64,000 bases of DNA from Cupriavidus necator (GTDB lineage Bacteria; Pseudomonadota; Gammaproteobacteria; Burkholderiales; Burkholderiaceae): positions 124,001-188,000 of the forward strand of contig CP074384.1 in assembly GCA_022041995.1 (NCBI GenBank). Direction: 5' to 3'. Each line of letters opens with the position of its first letter. Position 1 is the first letter of the stretch. The position numbers were made by a program, and so were the translations under genes. Positions 28,061 through 38,301 of the stretch are shown one piece after another. The notes below the pieces were generated by a model. That model saw only the letters and a program-made list of their open reading frames with translations. It did no database searches and was not told the DNA's origin.

Positions 28061-29499
28061 CTGGTTGTATATGAACGCGCCCCGATTGCGCCAGTGTTTC
28101 GTGTGTTCCGACATCGACAGGATGGGTTGCAGCTGTATATCCGGCCTTGTTGCAGCTGATATTGCCGCTGCGGGCCCCGATGAAATCCGCTGACTCACAC
28201 CTCATTGCGGGTACGAGCTCGAAGCTCGGCAACCAGTTCAGGTTTAGTGAGTCCCGGTCCAACCTGTCTTGTCATCTCTCGCGATTGCCAACGCAACTTT
28301 TCGACATCCACCCCTGTGTTAAACGTTAATCTTTTACGTTTCGGCCGCCGCTCAGACGGGCTTCATGCTCACGTACCCTTTTTCATACGATCGGTCATGA
28401 GCGAGCACCGCCCAGATCGTCCGCGCCATCTTGCTCGCCAAAGCAGTCACCACCACGTTGGGTGGTCGCCGTTTTTTCATCTGCTCAACCCACGGACCAG
28501 GCTCCTTCGCGCGCGTCAGCACGGCCCGCGCGCCGTGGATCAGTAGCGTGCGCAGGTAGGTGCGCCCCTCTTGCTGATCCCGTGCAGGTTCACCTTGCCG
28601 CCCGAACCGGTCTGCTTCGGCACAATTCCGACCCAGGCCGCAAACTCACGCCCCGATCTGAACGCCTTCGGATCTCCGATCATCGCGACCGCAGCCGTCG
28701 CCGTCAGCAGGCCCACGCCCGGAATCTCGATGATCGCCTTTACTGCCTTGTCTTCCTTCTTCCACTCGCGCAACCGCCTCTCGATCGTCACGATTTCTTC
28801 GTCCATCTTTTCAATCCGCGCCCACTGTTCGCGTAGCGTATCAATCAGGACCTTCGGCAGACACTCTTCGACGCGCGTAAGCGCATCCGGAATTGCCTTG
28901 CCCAGCGCGCTGCGGCCTTTGCCCATCGCTTCGCCGAACTCGACCAGCATCCCGCGCAGCCCGTTGATCTGCATCGTGCGGAACTTTACCAGTTGCTCTC
29001 GCTGACGGTGCATCATCAGCACCGCCTGTTGCATCTCCGTCTTTATTGCCACCGCCTTGCACGGCTGCTGTACCGCCAGCCAGATTGCCTTCGCGTCTGC
29101 CGCATCACTCTTGTTGCGGATGTTGAAGGCCTTCACGAACTGCGCGGGCATCAGTCTGACCTCGTGGCCCATCTTCGTCAGTTGCCGAGCCCAGTGATGC
29201 GCGCTACCGCATGCTTCCATGCCAATCAGGCACGGCGCGCGATTCGCGAAGTGTCGAGAAACTGAGCACGTTTGATCGGCCTGTTCACGATCTCACCTGT
29301 CTGCGCGTCGACGTAGTGCACCTGAAACACATTCTTCGCAATGTCGATTCCAACTGGCGTAGCATTCATCTGTGGATCCTCCGGTTGCCTGGAAATGCGT
29401 GCATTTTCCACTTGGGCACATCGATGCCGTTGGCCCGTGAGGATCCACCTTACTTCGCTTTCGTTCACGGGTGGGACGCGTTCATTCCATTGCGGGTTT
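28061..29499. repeat. 1.44-kb direct repeat containing an IS110 element, copy A (partner 31791-33230)
   Basis: From CTGGTTGTATATGAACGCG to CCATTGCGGGTTT the sequence is nearly identical to 31791-33230 in the same orientation; I noticed one missing C in this copy near 29259 and a few substitutions. About 290 bases lie beyond the transposase stop and show no convincing gene. Confidence 0.85.
28352..29369 (-). pseudogene. IS110-family transposase, copy A, two frameshifts
   Basis: Start MNATPVGIDIAKNVFQVHYV at 29369, with D in GIDIAKN, E in GMEACGSAHHW and D-D in NKSDAADAKAI; the C-terminal Tnp_20 region has IIEIPGVGLLTATAAVAMIG. A lost C near 29259 (AAGTGTCGAG for AAGTGCTCGAG) breaks the N-terminal quarter. 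A second break near 28575 (GGGGCGCACCT) moves the last about 75 residues, which end KGYVSMKPV at 28352, out of frame. The second break is shared with copy B. Confidence 0.85.
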
Positions 29500-30634
29500 C
29501 TCAAGGCTGCCAAATTTGCCTGAAGTCCTTTGTGGGTATGACTTTCGCCGATTTCCGCCGTGATCCGCTAGAATTCCCGATCTTTGGCGGTCGATAATGG
29601 CGCACAGCCAGCAATGGCAACGGATTCCAACGGAATTGAGCCGCGGGCAGTTCGAACAATTTGTCTTGCCGCACCTCACGGCAGGAAGCCGGGGACCGGC
29701 ATCCAAACTGACCGCCGCGATCTTCAACTACATCCTGAAACTGCTTTACCTCGGTTGCCAATGGAAGCCGCTGCCGATTGCAATGGATCGGCACGGCAGG
29801 CCGGAGATCCACTACACGAGTATCTATCGGGCCTTTCGCCGCTGGCAGGCATGCGAATGTTTCGACGCCGTCTTCCTCGCGTCGGTGGTGCGGCTTAGCC
29901 ACGACCAGTTGTTGGACACCAGCGTCATCCATGGCGACGGCACCACGACGGCGGCAAAAAAAGGCGGCGACAACATTGGCTTCAGCGGCCACAAGAACAT
30001 GAAGGGTGACAAGGTCGTTGCCTTCTGTGACCGGAACTGCAATGTGATCGCCCCGTTCGTGTCGGCACTAGGCAATCGCAACGAATCGCCGCTGCTGCGT
30101 GACGCGCTGCCGCAGGTGATACGGATTGCCGGTGAAGCAGGCTGGATCTGCGCGACACCGTGGTCAGCCTGGACGGCGTCTACGATTGTCGCTCCAACCG
30201 CAAGGCGATCTTCAACCGCGGGATGGTGCCCAACATCAACCCGAACCCGCGCGGCAGGAAACGCACTAAGCGAGGTCGCAAGGCGCTGTTCGATCTGGCC
30301 ATTTTTAAAGAGCGGTTTCGCACCATCGAGCGCGTGTTCGCATGGGAAGATAAGTTTCGTCGCTTGCTACTTCGCTTCGATCGCATCAGTCAGTTGCACT
30401 ACGCATTCAAGACCATGGCCTACACCATGATAAATCTACGGCACTATTGCGGTAGTTGAGCTGGCAGTTAAGGTCCATGCTTCAGTACGGCGCAGCGCGC
30501 CGTGGTCCCGTTCGTCCTCCCCTGCGGAAATGCCTCCGACGCGAAACTGCCTCGTCGCCCATCTCGACGCGGCTGGTCTCGCCTGCTTGCCAATTCCGTT
30601 GACCGCCGCCAGTCGCTTCAACCGAAACTCGCAA
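29490..30634 (+). mobile_element. IS5-family insertion sequence, copy 1
   Basis: About 1.14 kb, almost identical to the inverted copy at 33778-34921. Ends resemble each other: TTGCGGGTTTC on the left, and on the right, read inward, TTGCGAGTTTC. It abuts the IS110 repeat on the left with a 9-base overlap (TGCGGGTTT). Confidence 0.75.
29597..30459 (+). pseudogene. IS5-family transposase, frameshifted
   Basis: First frame MAHSQQWQRIPTELSRGQFE to about 30145, with GDGTTTAAKKGGDNIGFSGH containing the first catalytic D (VIHGDGT). The second frame resumes near 30150 with VVSLDGVYDCRSNRKAIFN (second D) and FKERFRTIERVFAWEDKFRR (catalytic E), ending LRHYCGS at 30459. The same break is present in the other copy, so it predates duplication; no slippery heptamer is visible, arguing against programmed frameshifting. 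This copy also has a three-base deletion (LTAAIF for LTAHAIF). Confidence 0.82.
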
Positions 30635-30639
30635 CCAGT

Positions 30640-30826
30640 TGCCCGACACGCTCGGCGTACGGATCTTTGCGTTGATAAGCTGCGCCTTCAGATCGCCGCC
30701 CGGCACATACAGGCTGATCATGCCGCGCTTTCTCAGGCTCTGGTTATACGCCCGCGCGTTCGTCACCCGGTACCCCGGCTTCTTGCGCTTGCGCGGTTCA
30801 CCCGTCTTTAGTCTGGCTTTATTCAA
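30640..30826 (-). pseudogene. IS5-family transposase, N-terminal fragment of a different element
   Basis: About 62 residues from MNKARLKTGEPRKRKKPGYR through NQSLRKRGMISLYV, the usual N terminus of an IS5-subgroup transposase. It is cut at about 30640 by the adjacent IS5 copy. The 30830-30915 stretch beyond it contains GGGCTTTGTCCGGACGGG, a probable IS terminus that recurs near 33584. Confidence 0.6.
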
Positions 30827-30919
30827 TGCTGGCCTTCATGATGTTGCGCTTTTACACAACCCGCACCATCTTTGCAATACCCGTCCGGACAAAGCCCATC
30901 ACATCAGAGCTCCGACTAC

Positions 30920-31716
30920 CTACCGCAGGTGGTTGAGTGAGTCTGAAAGTCTCTGTTCGTAATCCTGAGTGTGACCACTTTGCTGCTGGTACGCCAAGTA
31001 TTCTTCGAACGTCGAATACAGCGGCTGCAACGACGCGTTGTGTGGATCGTGGTGTAGAAACCAACGCTCCGGATGGCCAGCTTCGCCAAAAGCGCGAAGG
31101 GCGTCACGGGCCTCCCGAAATATCTGTCCGCAAGTCTCGCTGCTGCTGTATTCGATCCGCTCCAGTTCCTGAGCGCAGATTGCCGCACTAGATGTGTCGT
31201 ACTGGACCCGATCGAGTATGGCATTGAATTCGTTGGCCCGGGCAAGGTTGTTCATCTCAAAGACCAACGCACTCACAAGAGAGGGGCCCGGTGCTGTTCC
31301 GAAGTTCGAGAGGGTCTGCGGTGAAACGAGAATGGCGCGGCGGGTTGCATCCGTTGCGGCGATGGCGATGCCTCCATCGTCCGCTTGAAGCGTTACACCG
31401 CCTTCATCCCAAATTTTCTCGGCTAGTCGCCTGAACGTCGGAGAACTGCTGTAGATCGCACCTAACGCAGCAACTGCGCGTGTGAAGCGTCTATCGCTCG
31501 GATTAGCTCGGCGGATGCTTCTCTTAACCGAAGACCACTGCGAAGGTGAGGCTGGTCGGGAAAGCGCTCCTTGGGCAAGCCCGGATAACGTTGGCGACAC
31601 GGCGCGCGCTCTGATGCCCCCGGGGTGGATGTGCTTGCAGACTCGTCAACCGAAGATGTTCCTAGTGTCTCGCAATATGCTTCTCTCGACACGCTTTTTG
31701 AACCACAGATTCCCAT
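30920..31716 (-). pseudogene. Second acylated effector candidate (MGICGSK), unknown family, one frameshift
   Basis: Starts at 31716 with a good Shine-Dalgarno (CAGGAG). The N terminus MGICGSKSVSREAYC has Gly2, Cys4 and Ser6 for myristoylation and palmitoylation, then a Ser/Thr-rich linker (LGTSSVDESASTSTPG). A one-base problem in the CCCCGGGGGC tract near 31620 shifts the frame; the remaining about 225 residues read on from SPTLSGLAQGAL to DYEQRLSDSLNHLR. The core SALVFEMNNLARANEF and ELERIEYSSS recalls the helix pair of zincin-like peptidases, but HExxH is not present. Its promoter side is cut at 31790 by the IS110 repeat and no hrpII box remains. I do not recognise the family. Confidence 0.6.
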
Positions 31717-31790
31717 GGCGATTGGTACTCCTGTTATAGGTCCATCATAGGCATTGGGCTCGCCAGATTCAGCGAGGGTTTCGCGTACAG

Positions 31791-33230
31791 CTGGTTGTAT
31801 ATGAACGCGCCCCGATTGCGCCAGTGTTTCGTGTGTTCCGACATCGACAGGATGGGTTGCAGCTGTATATCCGGCCTTGTTGCAGCTGATATTGCCGCTG
31901 CGGGCCCCGATGAAATCCGCTGACTCACACCTCATTGCGGGTACGAGCTCGAAGCTCGGCAACCAGTTCAGGTTTAGTGAGTCCCGGTCCAACCTGTCTT
32001 GTCATCTCACGCGATTGCCAACGCAACTTTTCGACATCCACCCCTGTGTTAAACGTTAATCTTTTACGTTTCGGCCGCCGCTCAGACGGGCTTCATGCTC
32101 ACGTACCCTTTTTCATACGATCGGTCATGAGCGAGCACCGCCCAGATCGTCCGCGCCATCTTGCTCGCCAAAGCAGTCACCACCACGTTGGGTGGTCGCC
32201 GTTTTTTCATCTGCTCAACCCACGGACCAGGCTCCTTCGCGCGCGTCAGCACGGCCCGCGCGCCGTGGATCAGTAGCGTGCGCAGGTAGGTGCGCCCCTC
32301 TTGCTGATCCCGTGCAGGTTCACCTTGCCGCCCGAACCGGTCTGCTTCGGCACAATTCCGACCCAGGCCGCAAACTCACGCCCCGATCTGAACGCCTTCG
32401 GATCTCCGATCATCGCGACCGCAGCCGTCGCCGTCAGCAGGCCCACGCCCGGAATCTCGATGATCGCCTTTACTGCCTTGTCTTCCTTCTTCCACTCGCG
32501 CAACCGCCTCTCGATCGTCACGATTTCTTCGTCCATCTTTTCAATCCGCGCCCACTGTTCGCGTAGCGTATCAATCAGGACCTTCGGCAGACACTCTTCG
32601 ACGCGCGTAAGCGCATCCGGAATTGCCTTGCCCAGCGCGCTGCGGCCTTTGCCCATCGCTTCGCCGAACTCGACCAGCATCCCGCGCAGCCCGTTGATCT
32701 GCATCGTGCGGAACTTTACCAGTTGCTCTCGCTGACGGTGCATCATCAGCACCGCCTGTTGCATCTCCGTCTTTATTGCCACCGCCTTGCACGGCTGCTG
32801 TACCGCCAGCCAGATTGCCTTCGCGTCTGCCGCATCACTCTTGTTGCGGATGTTGAAGGCCTTCACGAACTGCGCGGGCATCAGTCTGACCTCGTGGCCC
32901 ATCTTCGTCAGTTGCCGAGCCCAGTGATGCGCGCTACCGCATGCTTCCATGCCAATCAGGCACGGCGCGCGATTCGCGAAGTGCTCGAGAAACTGAGCAC
33001 GTTTGATCGGCCTGTTCACGATCTCACCTGTCTGCGCGTCGACGTAGTGCACCTGAAACACATTCTTCGCAATGTCGATTCCAACTGGCGTAGCATTCAT
33101 CTGTGGATCCTCCGGTTGCCTGGAAATGCGTGCATTTTCCACTTGGGCACATCGATGCCGTTGGCCCGTGAGGATCCACCTTACTTCGCTTTCGCTCACG
33201 GGTGGGACGCGTTCATTCCATTGCGGGTTT
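31791..33230. repeat. 1.44-kb direct repeat containing an IS110 element, copy B (partner 28061-29499)
   Basis: Same orientation and content as 28061-29499. Together the two repeats flank an IS5 element, an IS5 fragment and the MGICGSK gene, a layout that homologous recombination could excise or amplify. Confidence 0.85.
32082..33100 (-). pseudogene. IS110-family transposase, copy B, one frameshift
   Basis: In frame from MNATPVGID at 33100 through all DEDD residues and the GVGLLTATAAVAMIG segment to HGISKRG at about 32305, a longer intact run than copy A. A one-base deletion (GGGGCGCACCT) then moves the final about 75 residues out of frame; in the correct frame they read TYLRTLLIHGARAVLTRAK and end KGYVSMKPV at 32082. 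The truncated product still has the whole catalytic domain. Confidence 0.85.
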
Positions 33231-33410
33231 TTGAAGGGGATCGAGTGGTTGAGTGCGCAACGAACTGATGATGCATGAAGTGCCCGACATGGTAAGTGTG
33301 CGCTGCGAGGTGATGAGTTGAAGGGCGAAGCAATTGGGCCTGATGTGGGCAGGCGAGAGCGTAGCGCATTGCGCTGGACACCAGTGCCGCACTGGGCGCA
33401 AGAACCCCGA

Positions 33411-33590
33411 TCAGTTGCGGCAGTAATGCCTCAGGTTGATCATCGTGTACGTGAGCGTCTTGAGCGCGTAGTGCTGGGTCACTGATGCGCTCAAGCACAG
33501 CAGGCGGCGGAAAGCATCTTCCCTCGCGAACACGCGCTCGATGGTCCTGAAGCGTTCCGCGAAGATGGCCGCATCGAAATGGCTTTGTCC
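33411..33590 (-). pseudogene. IS5-family transposase, C-terminal remnant
   Basis: Sixty codons, FDAAIFAERFRTIERVFARE to MINLRHYCRN and a stop at 33411. This is homologous to, but distinct from, the C terminus of the IS5 copies beside it (FKERFRTIERVFAWEDKF). The rest of that element is absent. The flanking 33231-33410 and 33591-33690 show no further gene. Confidence 0.75.
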
Positions 33591-33690
33591 GGATGGGTAC
33601 GAGATCCCGTGCTATGGACGCGACGGTTGTGGTGCAAATAGCGCTCAAGGATCGGTTAGAGTGTCGCCCTGACCGATTTGAGAAGCCGCG

Positions 33691-33777
33691 ATGAACAAGC
33701 TGAAGAGTCTGGACGGGCTATTCGCCGGCCGTCATGTTGACCGTGAGGTGATCATTCTTTCAACTGGTTGCGAGTTT
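33691..33777 (+). pseudogene. IS6-family transposase, N-terminal stub
   Basis: MNKLKSLDGLFAGRHVDREVIIL is the standard opening of an IS6-type transposase. It is cut after about 26 codons by the IS5 element that begins at 33778. It may be the missing N terminus of the type A fragment at 5354-5788, which would imply rearrangement between these sites. Confidence 0.75.
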
Positions 33778-34921
33778 CGGTTGAAGCGATCTGGCGGCGG
33801 TCAACGGAATTGGCAAGCAGGCGAGACCAGCCGCGTCGAGATGGGCGACGAGGCAGTTTTGCGTTGTCACGGATGCATTTCCGCAGGGGAGGACGAACGG
33901 GACCACGGCGCGCTGCGCCGTACTGAAGCATGGACCTTAACTGCCAGCTCAACTACCGCAATAGTGCCGTAGATTTATCATGGTGTAGGCCATGGTCTTG
34001 AATGCGTAGTGCAACTGACTGATGCGATCGAAGCGAAGTAGCAAGCGACGAAACTTATCTTTCCATGCGAACACGCGCTCGATGGTACGAAACCGCTCTT
34101 TAAAAATGGCCAGATCGAACAGCGCCTTGCGACCTCGCTTAGTGCGTTTCCTGCCGCGCGGGTTCGGGTTGATGTTGGGCACCATCCCGCGGTTGAAGAT
34201 CGCCTTGCGGTTGGAGCGACAATCGTAGACGCCGTCCAGGCTGACCACGGCGTCGCGCAGATCCAGCCTGCTTCACCGGCAATCCGTATCACCTGCGGCA
34301 GCGCGTCACGCAGCAGCGGCGATTCGTTGCGATTGCCTGGTGCCGACACGAACGGGGCGATCACATTGCAGTTCCGGTCACAGAAGGCAACGACCTTGTC
34401 ACCCTTCATGTTCTTGTGGCCGCTAAAGCCAATGTTGTCGCCGCCTTTTTTTGCCGCCGTCGTGGTGCCGTCGCCATGGATGACGCTGGTGTCCAACAAC
34501 TGGTCGTGGCTAAGCCGCACCACCGACGCGAGGAAGACGGCGTCGAAACATTCGCATGCCTGCCAGCGGCGAAAGGCCCGATAGATACTCGTGTAGTGGA
34601 TCTCCGGCCTGCCGTGCCGATCCATTGCAATCGGCAGCGCCTTCCATTGGCAACTGAGGTAAAGCAGTTTCAGGATGTAGTTGAAGATCGCGTGCGCGGT
34701 CAGTTTGGATGCCGGTCCCCGGCTTCCTGCCGTGAGGTGCGGCAAGACAAATTGTTCGAACTGCCCGCGGCTCAATTCCGTTGGAATCCGTTGCCATTGC
34801 TGGCTGTGCGCCATTATCGACCGCCAAAGATCGGGAATTCTAGCGGATCACGGCGGAAATCGGCGAAAGTCATACCCACAAAGGACTTCAGGCAAATTTG
34901 GCAGCCTTGAGAAACCCGCAA
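33778..34921 (-). mobile_element. IS5-family insertion sequence, copy 2
   Basis: Inverted relative to copy 1 at 29490. Ends TTGCGAGTTTC (left) and TTGCGGGTTTC (right, minus strand), both preceded by CAACTGG reading inward, so the terminal repeat may be longer than in copy 1. It interrupts an IS6 stub on the left and the type B IS6 transposase on the right. Confidence 0.78.
33949..34814 (-). pseudogene. IS5-family transposase, frameshifted, copy 2
   Basis: Same arrangement as the copy at 29597: first frame from 34814 (MAHSQQWQRIPTELSRGQFE, with LTAHAIFNY intact), then a shift near 34265 into VVSLDGVYDCRSNRKAIFN, ending at 33949. It shares the break GEAGWICATPW with copy 1. Confidence 0.82.
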
Positions 34922-35571
34922 CCAGTTGCAAAGCTCGACAGGAACGCCTGAGCACGCTGACGATCACGGAATCCGCGCATGCGCCGCTCGCGTTCTCGTG
35001 TGGGCTGGTGGCTGTTCTCGGCTCGGTTGTTCACGCGAGCGCTGGCTTTGACGAACACGTGCTTGACGTTCGCCAGTTCCGGGATATCGGCCTTGGCCGC
35101 CGGGTAGCTGCGTAACTGGTCGGTGATGATCTTGCGCGGCGCCGGACAGGAACGCAGCACCCGCTGGAAGAAGCGTTTGGCAGCAGCCTTGTCGCGCCGC
35201 TTCTGCAGCAGTACGTCCAGTTCGGCGCCGTGCTCGTCGACCGCGCGCCACAGCAGATAGGGCTCGCCGCGCAAAGTGACGAACATCTCGTCCAGATGCC
35301 AGGTGCTGCCCGGCTTGCGCCGCGTTGCCTTGACGCGAGAGGCAAAGCCGGCGCCGAACTTGTCGCACCATCGGCGAATCGTCTCGTAGCTCACGACCAC
35401 GCCGCGCTCGAACAGCAGCTCCTCGATGTCGCGCAGGCTCAGGTTGAACCGGAAATACCAGCGCACTGCCTGCCTGATGACCACCGCTGGAAACCGGTGG
35501 CCGTGATAGAGCGATCTCGTCTTCTTCATCCACGCATCTTACGACAGCGCTACGCCAACCTGACAATGCCC
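34922..35571 (-). pseudogene. IS6-family transposase type B, nearly complete, C-terminus truncated
   Basis: 213 codons from 35529, with HTH, D in WHLDEMFVTL, D in KIITDQLRSY and E in NRAENSHQ. It reads about 20 residues further (RQRAQAFLSSFA) than the copy at 7078 before the IS5 end replaces the last residues with TGCGFLKAAKFA. The outer IS end GGGCATTGTCAGG at 35571 abuts the upstream region of effector unit 4. Confidence 0.83.
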
Positions 35572-35621
35572 CGTTGTGCATCCGAACCGTCGCATTCCCG
35601 CATGAAACGGCATTGATCCGT

Positions 35622-35684
35622 TTCGCGTCAGTATACATTTTTTCGCAGTGATCGAGCGACGTTGACGCTGTAGGTCAGTACAGT
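35622..35684 (+). promoter_or_regulatory. hrpII box and -10 element, unit 4
   Basis: TTCG at 35622-35625 and 35642-35645 with exactly 16 bases between, then TACAGT at 35679-35684. The spacer (CGTCAGTATACATTTT) is the most diverged of the four. The IS6 type B end at 35571 lies only 50 bases upstream, and the box has survived. Confidence 0.75.
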
Positions 35685-35715
35685 CGAGGAAATTCACTAC
35701 CGGTATTCAATTGTC

Positions 35716-36222
35716 ATGGGCGGCTGCATTTCTAAGAGTGGTGGAGCGCGAGCTTCAAGCGACTATGGTTCCGATGGGTATGAGTCGGACGTTGAGGCGA
35801 AAAGAGCTAAGCCTGGATCTTCGCGATCACCATATTCAAATGAGACCTTGAATGGACTGGTGCCATTTGCCAAACGGGTCTATCAGGAGAGCGTTCTTTG
35901 GCATGGAACCAAGCGCGAACACGTGTCATCTCTTCGCAGAAATGGCTTCGTGAACGAGCGTAAAGGGAGTGGAGCCACAGATGGCGGAAGCGCAAATTTC
36001 CTGATGAATTTCAGTAGCTCTGGTGTGACTGCTTCGGGCGAACACCACTACTTGTCATCTGATCGAGAGATGGCGAAGGAGTTTGCCATGTTTGCCGACG
36101 CTGACCAGCCGGCGGTGGTGCGAACGATCGGCGTTGGGAACAACTTTCATTTGGAGGAAGACCCCTATACTGGCGACCCTGCCAGACCCCGGGCACGGCA
36201 GAGCAAGCGCACGCCTTGCTGA
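35716..36222 (+). CDS. Acylated ART-like effector (XopAI-like), copy c
   Basis: 168 residues starting MGGCISKSGG (copies a, b, d have SKRGG). ART-like motifs WHGTKREHV and YLSSDREMAKEF are intact. It shares the GAAGACCCCTAT variant and early stop with copy b. Unlike the other units, the downstream SKWP gene is separated from it by an IS630 element at 36688-37788. Confidence 0.6.
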   Translation: MGGCISKSGGARASSDYGSDGYESDVEAKRAKPGSSRSPYSNETLNGLVPFAKRVYQESVLWHGTKREHVSSLRRNGFVNERKGSGATDGGSANFLMNFSSSGVTASGEHHYLSSDREMAKEFAMFADADQPAVVRTIGVGNNFHLEEDPYTGDPARPRARQSKRTPC

Positions 36223-36687
36223 GTTGTTGCAACATAACACGACAAGAGAAGTGCCTGTACAGCGCCGTCGAGGCACTGGTAAAGCGGTCGAATTTTTCAC
36301 CGAATGATGCTGAAAGTAACATCGAATACGCTCGGCTGTCTCTGAACACTGTGCAGACCCACGACAAAGCCTTGAAGTTGCAGTTCGGTGCGAGCCGGTG
36401 CACGCGAGGTGACGGCTTGCTGTGATTCACTCTCAGGTTATCGAGAATCAGGACACCTTCTTGCCTGCGTGCCAAAACGACGTCCACCGATGGCATCTTG
36501 CAGCGTCGTCGCGATGCCCTCAGTATGACGCTGGCAAGATGCCAAACACTCCAATGCGATATCCCAGCTGTGCTTGTCCATCTCCGCTCTTGATCGACAC
36601 CGCCAGCATGAGATGCGCCCGTCTTGTTTCCTCAAGAGTCCGGATTGTCCCCCGTAATGGCTGTTGAGCTGGGGCTTACTCGTCCTA
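36223..36687 (+). other. Spacer of unit 4 up to the IS630 insertion
   Basis: Equivalent to 9054-9435 of unit 2. It holds the alternative effector C-terminal frame (LYSAVEALVKRSNFSPNDAE, stop at 36425) and otherwise no gene. It ends at the TA target of the IS630 element. Confidence 0.45.
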
Positions 36688-37788
36688 CTCAGCAGTCGGA
36701 AATATAGGCGACAGAAGGAGCCTGGAAGAATGATCGAACGAGACACGGCTTTTGCCGGACATCCGCGAGCTGCGCCTCGATTCGCTCTTGCAGCTTTTCA
36801 CCCTTTTGCAGGGCCGCCTTGCCGCGCCAGTACGTTTGACATGACTCCACACCAATTCGTCCGGATTCAGATCCGGGGCGTAACCCGGCAGGAAATGAAG
36901 TGTGAGCTTGCCGCGCGTGGAGTCAACGTACTCGCGCACCAGCGCCTTCTTGTGCGCGGGCAGACTGTCGAGCACCAGATGCACCGGCTTCTTGCGATGC
37001 CGCATCATCTTCTTGAGCAATTCGACGAAAAACTCGGCGTTGAGCGCTCCCTTGTAGGTGCAAAACCAGAAGGCTCCCTTCGCATTGACCGCCGACGCCG
37101 CGCTGATCGACTGGCGCTGACCGGGGCGCTGCACCACAGGGGTCTGGCCACGTACACCCCAGGTCTTACCATGCACCGTGTCGGCGCGAAAGCCGGACTC
37201 GTCCCAGAAGAACACTTCCGCGCCCTGCGCCTTAGCCTGACGGGCAATTGCTGGATAGGTGTCGTGCTGCCAGCGCTCGATCGCTTCGGGGTCGCGTTGG
37301 TAGGCCCGTTGCAATGGTTTCTGCGGCGTCAGCCCAAGTTTTGCCAGCAGTGCTCCCACCGCTGTCGTCCCCAGGCGCACACCAAACTTCTTCTCAATCA
37401 ACTGCGCCACGATTGCGCGTGTCCACAACCCGAAATCAAGCCCGTACTGGCGCGGATCGCGCCCATTGACCCAGCGAAAAACCTGCCGCTCCTGGGCTGG
37501 CGTCAGCGTTGGGGGCCGGCCAGTGGCCGGCGTCGAGCGCAGCGCATTGATACCCACGCCCGGTTTAAGGGCAGCGTTTATCCATTTATAGATCGTGGTG
37601 CGATTGAATCCGTAGGAGGCAATCACGTCTGCCGGCCGCTCGCCTTCACGAACCCGCTCAATCGCCATGAGGCGAATCGCCTCCAGCGTTTGATGATCAA
37701 ATGTCCGTCCGTCTCGCTTCATGCACGATCCGACCGATGCAGGGCCCATGAAGTTCCAAAATTGTCGACTAACTTACCGATCCATGAG
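36688..37788 (-). mobile_element. IS630-family insertion sequence type B, copy 1
   Basis: Inserted at a TA dinucleotide that is duplicated (36686-36687 and 37789-37790), as expected of IS630/Tc1 elements. The empty site CGTCCTAATTCCAC is visible in unit 2 at about 9430. Ends are imperfect inverted repeats sharing CTCA, TCGG and CGAC blocks. About 1.1 kb. Confidence 0.88.
36689..37749 (-). pseudogene. IS630-family transposase, C-terminal frameshift
   Basis: N-terminal HTH (ERPADVIASYGFNRTTIYKW), winged-helix region, then the DDE core: D in VFFWDESGFRAD, D in HLVLDSLPAHKK, E in NPDELVWSHVKR. One base is missing in GCGGCCCTGC (GGCCCCTGC in the copy at 47683), so the last about 45 residues, normally RPLQKGEKLQERIEAQLADV, are out of frame. 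The catalytic residues are intact. Confidence 0.85.
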
Positions 37789-37906
37789 TAATTCCACTAT
37801 CCCGACATAGGCCTCTTGTTTCAACGGTCTACCCGCCCGATCCGATGACAACGGCCGGAGCTATTTTAACAGCCTGCCAGGTAACTACTGGAGAAGGGGC
37901 ATAGCT

Positions 37907-38225
37907 ATGAGAATTGGCAGCCCGGCGAGTCCGGACGCTGGTGGCGATCAGAAGATTGACGAGGCTGCACCCGGACAGTCCCCGACTTCGCGGCCCGAAC
38001 CTGCGTCCCGGAGGACAGACACGGTCCTTGACACGTTGCCGCGGCGGGAAGACCTGGCAGCGCGTCGCCAGCAGCGCAGGATGCAGCCTTATTCCGGACC
38101 TCAACGGCAAAGGGCATTCGCTTCACGGCCACAGGGGGACGAGGATCCTGCCGGACATCCGTTGCGCGCTTTGCCGAGTAGCGGGAGGCCTGTGTCAGAC
38201 CGAGCAGCGGACGATGCACCCGCAG
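37907..38225 (+). CDS. SKWP effector copy 4, N-terminal leader piece
   Basis: About 105 codons of the disordered leader (MRIGSPASPDAGGDQKIDEA to VSDRAADDAP). The frame then changes at the C3/C4 tract near 38219, although this wrong frame stays open to 38452. The correct frame resumes with the next piece. Confidence 0.6.
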
Positions 38226-38301
38226 GGCCCAGTCGTCGTGGCCGCCCAGCACGCGCAACCTGCCGGACCAGCAGCTGCGGTCAACCCTTGCTGCAAGCGG
38301 G

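Noticed and set aside
28044-28262. 72-codon minus-strand frame MDRDSLNLNWLPSFEL in the IS110 repeat.
   Set aside because: It lies in the tail downstream of the transposase, is identical in both copies because of the duplication, and shows no clear start signal. It could be a remnant but is not supported as a gene.
30920-31600. Zinc metallopeptidase assignment for the MGICGSK gene.
   Set aside because: The helix that would carry HExxH reads FEMNN; without the His ligands the call is not justified.
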